DNA of 42,727 nt from positions 1-42,727 of the forward strand of contig JAQWAL010000006.1 of NCBI GenBank assembly GCA_028707695.1, read 5' to 3'. This document shows, one piece after another, positions 35,232-42,727 of the stretch (the stretch's first letter is position 1; the number at the start of each line of letters is the position of its first letter). Source of the stretch: Bacteroidales bacterium. Lineage in GTDB: Bacteria; Bacteroidota; Bacteroidia; Bacteroidales; UBA932. Both the position numbers and the translations under genes were made by a program. Under the pieces are notes generated by a model, which had not been told where the DNA came from, ran no database searches, and was given only the letters and a program-made list of their open reading frames with translations.

Positions 35232-36332
35232 TTAAAACATTTGGTGAACAGAAGGTATAACATCTATTCCCTCCCTCAATTGCATCAATCCGGTAGTTAT
35301 GACAGTATCTCCCTTCGCTATCCCGGAAAGAACCTCAAGCATATCCGCCGTCCTGTTCCCTGTTTGCACAGGAACAAGTTTTGCCTTGCCATTCTCAACT
35401 ACCCATACCGACCTTCCCGAAACATCGGGAACAACGGATTGATTTGGAACATATACATTAAGTTCACCCTCTCCGGTACTGAGCATTACCTTTGCAGACA
35501 TCCCCGGTCTCAACCTGTAATTGGTATTCCTGTGCCTTGCCCTTATCATTATTGTCCGGGTATTCACATCAATTTGAGGATCTATTGCATACACCTGTGC
35601 CTTGAAATTGTCTATCATGCCTTCTACATTGAAAGTCAATGCAGAGCCATTCAATTTATCTCCCACATATTTTTCCGGTATTGCCACCTCTACAATCAAA
35701 CTGGCAATATCTACCAAGGTTGTGATTTTTGCATTTGGCTGCAGAAATGCACCCAGACTAATATCCCTGAAACCAACAACTCCGTCAAACGGAGCCCTCA
35801 CCAACATTTTTTCTATCCTTATTTTCAAATGCTCGATATCTTGCTTCAAAACATTGAACTCAGTCAATACCTGGTCGTAATCTTCGCGGCTGACAGCATC
35901 TTTCTCCAACAATATCCTCTGCCTTTCCAACCTCTCTTCCAACAAAGCCAGCTGGAATTCTGCCCTTGTCAATTGAACCTGTAGTTCATCATCGTTCAAC
36001 TTGACCAAAACATCCCCTTTTTTAACAAATTGACCCTCTTTGAAATTGATGGATATAACCCTACCCGATTGTTCGCTCACAATATCTACCCTTTCATTAG
36101 CCACAAGGTTTCCCACTCTAAGGAAACCCTCTTCCCTGGACATCATTTGCGCAATATGGACAGATACGGGCAGGGCCCTCGAACCCCTCCCTTTTTGTCC
36201 GGTTTCTTGCTTTTGTGAAGTTTCTGGAATCTTTGCGCTTTCACTTTTGAACAATGTATTGTATGCAAGCATAGCCAATACAAATACTACAGGAATGCTT
36301 GAATAAAGCAATATTTTTTGAGTTTTTTTCAT
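35232..36332 (-). CDS. RND efflux periplasmic adaptor (HlyD/MFP family)
   Basis: The 366-residue protein has an N-terminal membrane anchor (YSSIPVVFVLAMLAYNTLF). The two halves of a lipoyl-like domain (SGRVISINFKEGQFVKKGDVL and VRAPFDGVVGFRDISLGAF) flank a helical hairpin (about residues 115-170), and beta-barrel and membrane-proximal domains follow. It links the pump to the TolC channel across the periplasm. It is first in the operon adaptor > pump > TolC and diverges from the TrmH-family gene. No TetR or MarR regulator lies next to it. Confidence 0.95.
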   Translation of the reverse strand: MKKTQKILLYSSIPVVFVLAMLAYNTLFKSESAKIPETSQKQETGQKGRGSRALPVSVHIAQMMSREEGFLRVGNLVANERVDIVSEQSGRVISINFKEGQFVKKGDVLVKLNDDELQVQLTRAEFQLALLEERLERQRILLEKDAVSREDYDQVLTEFNVLKQDIEHLKIRIEKMLVRAPFDGVVGFRDISLGAFLQPNAKITTLVDIASLIVEVAIPEKYVGDKLNGSALTFNVEGMIDNFKAQVYAIDPQIDVNTRTIMIRARHRNTNYRLRPGMSAKVMLSTGEGELNVYVPNQSVVPDVSGRSVWVVENGKAKLVPVQTGNRTADMLEVLSGIAKGDTVITTGLMQLREGIDVIPSVHQMF

Positions 36333-36402
36333 TTGTAGGTATATTATCCCTCTTTTGACAACAATATCGTTAAAAGGTTTAAAACTTGGTACGTAAATTC
36401 CC

Positions 36403-36410
36403 TATATTTG
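36403..36410 (+). promoter_or_regulatory. Candidate -7 box for the TrmH-moa operon
   Basis: TATATTTG ends 7 nt before the ATG at 36418. Using this box the transcript would start within a few bases of the start codon, making it almost leaderless. No well-spaced -33 TTTG is seen. Confidence 0.5.
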
Positions 36411-36417
36411 CATTGTC

Positions 36418-36972
36418 ATGGAAAGGAAAGCTCACAGGAAATTATTAAATAACGAATTGAACCGGGTCTCCTTAGAGGAGTTCAGGACAATTGAAAAAAT
36501 ACCACTTATAATTGTACTGGACAATATAAGAAGCCAACACAACATTGGCGCAGCATTCAGAAGCGCAGACTCATTCGCAGCACAGGCAATTTACCTTTGC
36601 GGGATTACTGCTACCCCCCCCTCTGCAGAAATCAGGAAAAGCGCATTAGGTGCAGAAGAGAGTGTCCCTTGGGAATACTTCAAAGAGACCCTGCAGGCCA
36701 TCTCCAGGTTAAAGGAGAAGGGCTATACTGTATTGTCCATGGAACAGACAGAAAACTCTATTTCCCTGGAAAAATTCACTCCCAACGCAAACGAAAAATA
36801 CGCCATTGTTTTTGGAAACGAAGTAAAAGGAGTATCCCAAATGGTTATCGACCAATCTGACGGCACCCTGGAAATACCTCAATTCGGCACAAAACACTCA
36901 CTCAATGTCTCTGTATCCATTGGTGTGGCACTATGGGATTTCACAATCAAATCAAAAATCACAATCAAATGA
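36418..36972 (+). CDS. TrmH/SpoU-family RNA 2'-O-methyltransferase
   Basis: The 184-residue SPOUT methyltransferase has the three family motifs: VLDNIRSQHNIGAAFRSAD near residue 35, AIVFGNEVKGVSQ near 130, and IPQFGTKHSLNVSVSIGVAL near 155. Together they form the knotted SAM site. It methylates ribose 2'-OH in tRNA or rRNA; the exact nucleotide cannot be read. The N-terminal substrate-binding extension of larger family members is nearly absent. Its TGA overlaps the moaA ATG (ATGA), so it is co-translated with the pyranopterin genes, a pairing with no clear functional reason. Confidence 0.92.
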   Translation: MERKAHRKLLNNELNRVSLEEFRTIEKIPLIIVLDNIRSQHNIGAAFRSADSFAAQAIYLCGITATPPSAEIRKSALGAEESVPWEYFKETLQAISRLKEKGYTVLSMEQTENSISLEKFTPNANEKYAIVFGNEVKGVSQMVIDQSDGTLEIPQFGTKHSLNVSVSIGVALWDFTIKSKITIK

Positions 36973-37769
36973 TTGACCATACAGGCAGGACCATAAACTA
37001 TTTGAGGATATCCGTAACCGACAGATGTAATTTAAGATGTACATACTGCATGCCTGCACAAGGGATCAAACTAATGGACCATGCCAACATACTTACCTAC
37101 CAAGAAATAACAGAGTTCACAAAAATTGCTGTTTCAAAAGGCGTTGATAAAGTCAGGATAACAGGCGGGGAACCTCTTGTCAGAAAAGAAATAACAACCT
37201 TGATTGCCATGCTGTCAAAGATAGATGGTATAAAAGACCTCTCAATGACTACAAACGGGATTCTGCTGGAAGAGCTTGCACTACCACTCAAAAATGCCGG
37301 ACTGATGAGGGTGAATGTTAGCCTGGACACTTTGGATAAAGATAAATACAAGGAATTGACCCGTGGTGGGGATTTGGGAAAAGTTATTCGAGGGCTGGAA
37401 AAAGCAAGTCAAGTTGGCCTGCAGCCAATCAAGATAAATTGTGTGGTAGAAACAAACCGATACGAACCCGAAGCCATGGAAGTAACATCTTTTGCAAACA
37501 AAATGGGTTACAAAATACGTTTTATCCAAAAAATGGATTTAGTGAAAGGCACATTCGGAATTGTAGACGGTGGTAGCGGGGGAGATTGTGCCAAATGCAA
37601 CAGGCTCCGGCTTACTCCCGACGGGAAATTAAAACCATGCCTGTTCAGTGACATTGGCATTGATATCAAGACAACCGGATACAAAGAGGCAATAGAAAAG
37701 GCACTTGAGATAAAACCAACAAAAGGACAATGCAACCATACAGGAGCATTTTACAATATTGGTGGATAA
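36969..37769 (+). CDS. moaA: GTP 3',8-cyclase MoaA, short form
   Basis: The start is the ATG at 36969, overlapping the previous stop as ATGA. The 266-residue radical SAM enzyme has the SAM cluster CNLRCTYC (C20, C24, C27), then GGEPL and SLDTL. A second cluster motif CAKCNRLRL has C224 as third ligand (C207, C210, C224), and the chain ends in the catalytic GG tail (NIGG). It makes cyclic pyranopterin precursor from GTP with MoaC. Typical MoaA has about 325-340 residues. Here the segment between the IRFIQKM strand and the second cluster is only about 14 residues instead of about 60, so part of the barrel-closing region is missing. All catalytic motifs remain. The length difference needs comparison with homologues to exclude sequence error. 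Confidence 0.92.
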   Translation: MIDHTGRTINYLRISVTDRCNLRCTYCMPAQGIKLMDHANILTYQEITEFTKIAVSKGVDKVRITGGEPLVRKEITTLIAMLSKIDGIKDLSMTTNGILLEELALPLKNAGLMRVNVSLDTLDKDKYKELTRGGDLGKVIRGLEKASQVGLQPIKINCVVETNRYEPEAMEVTSFANKMGYKIRFIQKMDLVKGTFGIVDGGSGGDCAKCNRLRLTPDGKLKPCLFSDIGIDIKTTGYKEAIEKALEIKPTKGQCNHTGAFYNIGG

Positions 37770-37782
37770 CACATTCATAACA

Positions 37783-38241
37783 ATGGAAAATAACACACTC
37801 ACACATTTGAACGAAAAAGGGGAGGTCAATATGGTAGATGTTGGCAATAAAGGAATCTCTGCACGCATGGCTAGTGCAAGTGGCTTTATATCCCTGGAAG
37901 CAGAGACCATTTCCCTTATTTTGGAAAACAAAATCAAAAAAGGCTCCGTATTGTCCATAGCAAAAATTGCAGGAGTAATGGCTGCAAAAAAAACTTCAGA
38001 ACTGATTCCACTTTGCCATCCCCTGCTGCTTGATTACATTGATGTGGAAATGACAACAGAAGATAACGGGATAAAAGCAGTTTCCACCGTCTCATGCAAA
38101 GGCAACACCGGAGTAGAGATGGAGGCACTGAATGCTGTGAGCGCATCCCTTCTTACAATATATGACATGTGTAAAGCTGTCGACAAAAAAATGGTAATAT
38201 CAAACATACAACTCTTGTCAAAAGAGAAAAAAGAGTTATAA
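37783..38241 (+). CDS. moaC: Cyclic pyranopterin monophosphate synthase MoaC
   Basis: The ATG at 37783 gives MENNTLTHLNEKGEVNMVDV, the expected N-terminus; a GTG at 37759 is less likely. The 152-residue product has the family motifs KTSELIPLCHPL and GVEMEALNAVSASLLTIYDM, followed by CKAVDKKM with the catalytic Asp/Lys. It rearranges the MoaA product to cyclic pyranopterin monophosphate. It follows moaA by 13 nt and precedes the MOSC-Mog gene by 7 nt, so the operon is tight. Confidence 0.95.
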   Translation: MENNTLTHLNEKGEVNMVDVGNKGISARMASASGFISLEAETISLILENKIKKGSVLSIAKIAGVMAAKKTSELIPLCHPLLLDYIDVEMTTEDNGIKAVSTVSCKGNTGVEMEALNAVSASLLTIYDMCKAVDKKMVISNIQLLSKEKKEL

Positions 38242-38248
38242 CAGCATC

Positions 38249-39184
38249 ATGGAAAAGATACTTAAGATCCTGTCAGTAAACACATCAGAAGAAAAGGGCA
38301 CAGTCAAGAAGCCTGTAGATTCAATCAACCTAAACCAATATGGCATAGAGACTGATGCTCACTCCGGTGACTGGCACAGGCAAATAAGTCTGCTGTCAAA
38401 AGAGAGTATAGACCGTTTTTCCAAAGATACCAATAGAGGGTATTTGCCGGGAGAATTTGCAGAGAACATTACCCTCAGTGGAATGATTCTCAACCAAGCC
38501 TTCCCAGGCGATAAAATTTGTGGAAAAGAGGTTGAAATGGTCGTTACCCAAATTGGGAAAAAATGCCACGGAGGGGATTGTGCAGTTTTCAGGGATACCG
38601 GTGCATGTGTCATGCCCAAAGAGGGAATCTTTACCAAAGTTATCAAAGGTGGCACACTAACCAAAGGAGACCTGCTCACCTACACTCCAAGAGTTATTAC
38701 TACAGCCATAATAACATTAAGCACAAGAGCTTACAATAACACATATTCAGATTTGAGTGGTCCGGCAATAAAGGAAGCAACAGAAACATTTTTCAAATCA
38801 AGAAAAAGGGAGTTCAGCACAGAATACCACTTGATTCCGGATAACCCTGTCATGTTTTCGAATTTGCTTCGGAGTCTTATAAGTAAGGATGTCGACTTGA
38901 TTTTCACATCTGGAGGAACTGGTGTCGGCCCAAACGACATCACTCCCGAAACAGCCAGGGCGTTCATAGATAAAGAGATTCCAGGCATAATGGAGCATAT
39001 CCGCACAAAATACGGGAAAGTAAAACCCAACGCACTTTTAAGCAGAGGTATTGCCGGACTTTCGGGTAACTCTTTTATTTTCACTTTGCCGGGAAGCATA
39101 AATGGAGCAAAGGAATATATGTCAGAAATACTCCCATTGACAGAACATCTTATCTATATGAGGCTGGGACTGGACACACATTGA
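38249..39184 (+). CDS. MOSC domain-MogA fusion, molybdopterin cofactor protein
   Basis: Two domains make up this 311-residue protein. Residues about 1-145 are a MOSC domain, with the conserved cysteine region IGKKCHGGDCAVFRDTG followed by ACVMPKEGIF. Residues about 148-311 are a MogA/MoaB-like domain with the molybdopterin-binding motif SGGTGVGPNDITPE and LPGS. MogA adenylates molybdopterin before metal insertion; MOSC domains handle sulfur transfer or cofactor binding. The fusion suggests both steps act together, which is inference. It is last in the TrmH-moaA-moaC operon and converges with the NapH-like gene, 9 nt away. Confidence 0.93.
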   Translation: MEKILKILSVNTSEEKGTVKKPVDSINLNQYGIETDAHSGDWHRQISLLSKESIDRFSKDTNRGYLPGEFAENITLSGMILNQAFPGDKICGKEVEMVVTQIGKKCHGGDCAVFRDTGACVMPKEGIFTKVIKGGTLTKGDLLTYTPRVITTAIITLSTRAYNNTYSDLSGPAIKEATETFFKSRKREFSTEYHLIPDNPVMFSNLLRSLISKDVDLIFTSGGTGVGPNDITPETARAFIDKEIPGIMEHIRTKYGKVKPNALLSRGIAGLSGNSFIFTLPGSINGAKEYMSEILPLTEHLIYMRLGLDTH

Positions 39185-39193
39185 AAAAGCAAC

Positions 39194-40201
39194 TCATATC
39201 CTGGCCACAGCAAGGAAAACAGAGTGCATGATTACAGTCATTACAATCCATAAACGCTCTGCATTTTTAGGATCCATTTTAAAAAACCTATACTCAAAAG
39301 CATTGTGTTTGCATGCAGACATGCAGTCCCCGCAATATGTACATGTTTTTCCCGGTTCTTTGGAAATTATGGTTTGTTCAGTCAAGGCCATATAATTGCA
39401 TTTAACTATGCATGCCTTGCAATTAGTGCAATTATCATTTATTACAAACCTGAATGGAGATATTTTCTTGATGTTGTTTACAACTGTCCCTATCGGGCAA
39501 TACAATGTACAATTGGTCATTATTCCTGTTTTGGCAGATACCAAAACAACCAGCAACAAACCAAGAACACCTGCAAACAAACCCAACAATGTAGCAACTC
39601 CGGAAACAGTTCCTGCCACTCTCAATACAATAGCAATGCCTACCATCAAAAGCAACGCAGCAAGTTTGATTATATTCCTGTGTTTGTACCAATTCCCATT
39701 CAAAAAGCCGATCCTCTTTTTCTTGGAAGCTATGGAAGAGGCCAGGGCATCCATCGAACCAAAATAACACAACTGGCTGCACCATGCAGGTCCTGTCAAT
39801 AAAACAGTGGAAAAGAACAGTATAATCATGAACAAAGAGCTGAACCTGTAAAAAGGAGCAACTACAATCATAGATGGAATTGGCAAATGCAATTTTCCTG
39901 TCAATAAAAAGACGGAATCTACAGCCATACCTAAAACCAACTGGAAATAGAAAACAAAACAGAAGAGGGTCCAGGCAAAAAGCCTCCACCCTCTTCTTGT
40001 TTTCCTGTCCATCATTTTGGTGGATAACACCCCACTATACACAGATATTGCCAGGATTTGGATCCATCCTCCCCACCCGGGAAAAAGCCTTTCTGCTACC
40101 AGCAACGGTTTGTCAGGAACTACATTTACTATTAAAAGAATAGCAGCGGTTACAAGAAATGCAACCGCCGCAATCCTGGGATATTTAAATTTGGTCAACA
40201 C
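39194..40201 (-). CDS. NapH-like membrane 4Fe-4S protein
   Basis: The 335-residue protein has about six transmembrane helices and two loop motifs typical of NapH/NosR-type ferredoxin membrane proteins (WCSQLCYFG near residue 140; NCTLYCPIG near 235). A C-terminal 2x[4Fe-4S] domain follows (CTNCKACIVKC and CTYCGDCMSACKHNAFEYRF). A last hydrophobic segment (LWIVMTVIMHSVFLAVARI) ends it. It probably carries electrons between the quinone pool and a soluble partner. The partner is not obvious: no nitrate or nitrous-oxide reductase is nearby. Its start overlaps the metalloprotease end by 17 nt. It converges with the molybdopterin operon. Confidence 0.87.
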   Translation of the reverse strand: MLTKFKYPRIAAVAFLVTAAILLIVNVVPDKPLLVAERLFPGWGGWIQILAISVYSGVLSTKMMDRKTRRGWRLFAWTLFCFVFYFQLVLGMAVDSVFLLTGKLHLPIPSMIVVAPFYRFSSLFMIILFFSTVLLTGPAWCSQLCYFGSMDALASSIASKKKRIGFLNGNWYKHRNIIKLAALLLMVGIAIVLRVAGTVSGVATLLGLFAGVLGLLLVVLVSAKTGIMTNCTLYCPIGTVVNNIKKISPFRFVINDNCTNCKACIVKCNYMALTEQTIISKEPGKTCTYCGDCMSACKHNAFEYRFFKMDPKNAERLWIVMTVIMHSVFLAVARI

Positions 40202-42683
40202 TTAATGTTTTCTCAATATATCTTTTAAGATAATCATTATGTGCCCTGGTTACGAAATCATTCACAGAAACCCTGTTCAGTTTGTTTAGCAAATCAATCA
40301 TTTGCGTATATGCAATAGCAGAACACTCTGTCACATCTTTAGGATTAGGTGTAGGTTTTGAAGCCATCCTCCCGGAAGATGCAGCACCTGTATACAAATC
40401 GCATAATGCTATAACATAAACTTTTTGCAAAACACGCTTGTATGTATCAGTTGGTCTGCCCAACCCCCTCCAAACAGAACGATTGAGATGGTCAAACATA
40501 TCCTCTACAGTATAGGCCTCATTGCCCATTGCTGTCTCTGCAGAAATCAGGTTCATTATCACCCTCCTGCTCAATAGGGAAGAGATTGCTGCTGAGTAGC
40601 TCCTCTCCATATAAGACTCTGCCCTGCTTGGGAATTTATTCAAATATTCATCCGGAATCAACCACATTGGTGTATTCACAAAAAGGTGCCTGTCAAGGAA
40701 AGCCATAGCCTCTTTTTGCATGTCTTTCTCTACATACCTGTAAACATCACCAGGCATCTCCACAGTCTTGGGATCTTGGTAAACTCCACCAACCCATTTA
40801 ACAACATGCCCGATGTAACGGCGGAACTGGTTGTTTACCTCACCATGCATTGTCCTTAGGTTTGCGTAATCTTCGTTAGGGGTTTTGGTCCACTCACCCA
40901 AGTTGTCCATGACAAACTTAAGGTTTTTTATACCCAGTTCGTTCGCCTCCATTTGGTTGTTTGCAAGGTCTTCTGACTGCATTCTTGGATCATTTGCACT
41001 GCTTTCCGTGCCAAACCAATAGCGACTATCCTTGGTCTTTTCAATAATCCAATTATTTACTTTTGTCAGCTCCTTAACAGGATCGTTGATATCCGGGAAT
41101 CTCCTGTATCCCCACTCTATAGCCCAATTATCGTAATGGCTTATCCTTGGGAAAAGCAACTCCCTTGGAACATTATCTTCTGGTTGTACCACAAAGTTGA
41201 AACGGGAATAATCCATTATGGATGTTGTATGACCGTTTTCCCTAAGGAACTCAGGGTCCCTCAACTGTTTTGTGGTGTATATGGCAGTGCCTCCAAAATT
41301 GTGTCTCAGTCCAAGGGTGTGACCTACTTCGTGAGAAGAGACAAATCTTACCAACTGACCCATCAACTCAGTGTCAAACAACATTTTCCTTGCATCAGGA
41401 TCGGATGGGGCACACTGTATGAAATACCAGTTCCTCACCAATGACATTACATTATGGTACCAATTGATATGGCTCTCCAAAATCTCACCCGAACGAGGAT
41501 CATTTACATGAGGGCCGCTGGCATTTGGTATGTCAGATGGTTTGTAAACGATTGCAGAATAACGAGCATCTTCCAATGACCACTCCGGATCTTCTTGGGC
41601 TGTAGGAGCCCTTTTACCAACTATTGCATTTTTGAATCCGGCCTTTTCAAATACTGGTTGCCAGTCATTGACACCTTGTATCAAATATGGCACCCACTCC
41701 TCGGGAGTAGCAGGATCAATGTAAAACACAATAGGTTTTGCCGGCTCCACCAATTCCCCTCTTTTATATTTCTCAACATCCTCTGGTTTAGGTTCAAGCC
41801 TCCATCTGGTAATCATCCTTATATCCTTGACTCCTTGAGGGTTCTGGTCAAAATCTGTATACCCGGTAGTGAAATAGCCAACCCTTTCGTCTGCATAACG
41901 AGGAACCATAGGCTCCTCAGGAAGCAATACAAATGAATTGTTCAACTCATAGGTAGCTGTCTCCCCCCTGTCAGACCTCATATATGTCTTTACGGTTTTC
42001 ACCTCTGTATTTATAGGGTAGGTTGTTATATCCGAAACATAACTACTCTCCCTTTGCAATGCTCCAAGCTTGAATGAAGATTTTGCACTTTTTCTAAAAA
42101 ACAATGATTCAGAATCTGTTCCAAAAAAATCTGTAACATCAATCAAGTTATCTTTTTTATCCTCCGATTGTGCTTTGATTTCGAAAGTTGCAGCTATGGC
42201 AGCCAAGTTTGATCTCAAAACGGCTTCGTACATAGACTGGGTGCTGTCTTTTGAGCGCTCCCTGTGATAAGTTTTCCTTAAAAAGATTTTGTTCTCGGGA
42301 CCTCTCTCAAACCTGAATACACCGGAATTGAGCTGGTCACCTGCATAACCATCAAACCGGGAACGGATACCCTCTGCAGATTTGGAAATACGGGTTACCA
42401 TTATTATATCACGACCAAACAAAGAGTCGTTGACATTTATGTAAAACCTCCCTTTTTGCTTGTATACGGTTGTCATACCAACCATTGGAGTTACATCTTT
42501 GTCAATGAAAGTTTCAATTGACTTTAATTCGTTTTTATCTGATTTTTTTGTTGAATCAGAAGTCTCGGCTTGCTCTGTGTTTTGACGTGCCATAATGGCT
42601 GCCCTTCGATTCTGAGCAAAGGAGTGTCCTGCCACTGTAAGAATCAAAAGCGACAGTAAAAGAAGTTTGTTTAAGCTTTGCAT
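40185..42683 (-). CDS. Secreted zinc metalloprotease (Met-zincin, DUF5117/DUF5118 type)
   Basis: The 832-residue exported protein has a signal peptide (MQSLNKLLLLSLLILTVAGH, cleavage after SFA). An N-terminal DUF5118/DUF5117-type region (about residues 50-330) follows, then a metzincin catalytic domain with the zinc site HEVGHTLGLRHN near residue 450 and a Met-turn MDYSRF near 490. It would cleave protein substrates in the periplasm or outside. This family is common in Bacteroidota; physiological targets are not known. A -7 box TATCTTTG lies 26 nt upstream. The gene overlaps the following NapH-like gene, so both may be made from one message. Confidence 0.93.
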   Translation of the reverse strand: MQSLNKLLLLSLLILTVAGHSFAQNRRAAIMARQNTEQAETSDSTKKSDKNELKSIETFIDKDVTPMVGMTTVYKQKGRFYINVNDSLFGRDIIMVTRISKSAEGIRSRFDGYAGDQLNSGVFRFERGPENKIFLRKTYHRERSKDSTQSMYEAVLRSNLAAIAATFEIKAQSEDKKDNLIDVTDFFGTDSESLFFRKSAKSSFKLGALQRESSYVSDITTYPINTEVKTVKTYMRSDRGETATYELNNSFVLLPEEPMVPRYADERVGYFTTGYTDFDQNPQGVKDIRMITRWRLEPKPEDVEKYKRGELVEPAKPIVFYIDPATPEEWVPYLIQGVNDWQPVFEKAGFKNAIVGKRAPTAQEDPEWSLEDARYSAIVYKPSDIPNASGPHVNDPRSGEILESHINWYHNVMSLVRNWYFIQCAPSDPDARKMLFDTELMGQLVRFVSSHEVGHTLGLRHNFGGTAIYTTKQLRDPEFLRENGHTTSIMDYSRFNFVVQPEDNVPRELLFPRISHYDNWAIEWGYRRFPDINDPVKELTKVNNWIIEKTKDSRYWFGTESSANDPRMQSEDLANNQMEANELGIKNLKFVMDNLGEWTKTPNEDYANLRTMHGEVNNQFRRYIGHVVKWVGGVYQDPKTVEMPGDVYRYVEKDMQKEAMAFLDRHLFVNTPMWLIPDEYLNKFPSRAESYMERSYSAAISSLLSRRVIMNLISAETAMGNEAYTVEDMFDHLNRSVWRGLGRPTDTYKRVLQKVYVIALCDLYTGAASSGRMASKPTPNPKDVTECSAIAYTQMIDLLNKLNRVSVNDFVTRAHNDYLKRYIEKTLSVDQI

Positions 42684-42708
42684 AAAAGTAAAATTACATT
42701 GTAAAAAG

Positions 42709-42716
42709 CAAAGATA
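42709..42716 (-). promoter_or_regulatory. Candidate -7 box for the metalloprotease gene
   Basis: On the minus strand, TATCTTTG matches TAnnTTTG and lies 26 nt before the ATG at 42683. The window ends just upstream, so the -33 region cannot be seen. Confidence 0.45.
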
Positions 42717-42727
42717 TAAAAAATGTC

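Overview
The window looks like a contiguous piece of a Bacteroidota chromosome, probably from an anaerobic Bacteroidales-like fermenter. The reasons are: several genes preceded by the Bacteroidota-type -7 box TAnnTTTG, with few recognisable Shine-Dalgarno sequences; a TonB-dependent receptor with an N-terminal carboxypeptidase-regulatory-like domain; an HU-CCDC81-type cell-envelope protein; a large Met-zincin metalloprotease; a class I (oxygen-sensitive) fumarase; and a multi-subunit [FeFe] hydrogenase. I see no phage, transposase, CRISPR array or plasmid genes.

Layout. 1-4531: the end of a TPM-domain gene and a second TPM-domain gene (+), a lone TolC-like outer-membrane protein and a membrane metallophosphoesterase (-), and a CDF cation exporter (+). 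4551-8809 (-): a tight cluster read rlmN > recX > prfB > fumarase. prfB needs a programmed +1 frameshift, and its true first 21 codons are in another frame. 8874-15040 (+): recA, trpS, dnaG, metG. 15054-16022 (-): HU-CCDC81-like protein. 16124-16197: tRNA-Asn with its own promoter and terminator, followed by a sparse stretch with a small lipoprotein gene. 16999-17820 (+): aldo/keto reductase and a terminator.

17899-23352 (-): hydrogenase operon in the order hydC (NuoE-like), hydB (NuoF-like, fused to a complete GltD/NfnB-like flavoprotein), hydA ([FeFe] catalytic subunit). The gene content implies H2 turnover coupled to NAD(P)(H), possibly by flavin-based electron bifurcation. 23671-28396 (+): membrane-anchored AraC-type regulator, SIMPL protein, MATE transporter and serine hydrolase. 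Between the SIMPL and MATE genes there is a promoter-plus-terminator arrangement on the opposite strand that could encode a small RNA. 28368-36332 (-): RND tripartite efflux operon (adaptor > pump > TolC) followed by a TonB-dependent receptor whose start codon lies in a possible hairpin.

36418-39184 (+): a tightly coupled run of a TrmH-family methyltransferase, an unusually short MoaA, MoaC, and a MOSC-MogA fusion. This covers the first and later steps of pyranopterin cofactor synthesis but lacks MoaD, MoaE, MoeA and MobA locally. 39194-42683 (-): a zinc metalloprotease overlapping a NapH-like membrane Fe-S protein. The most unusual items are the HydB-GltD fusion, the minimal MoaA with the MOSC-Mog fusion, and the candidate minus-strand small RNA. 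All calls come from reading the sequence. No database search was run.
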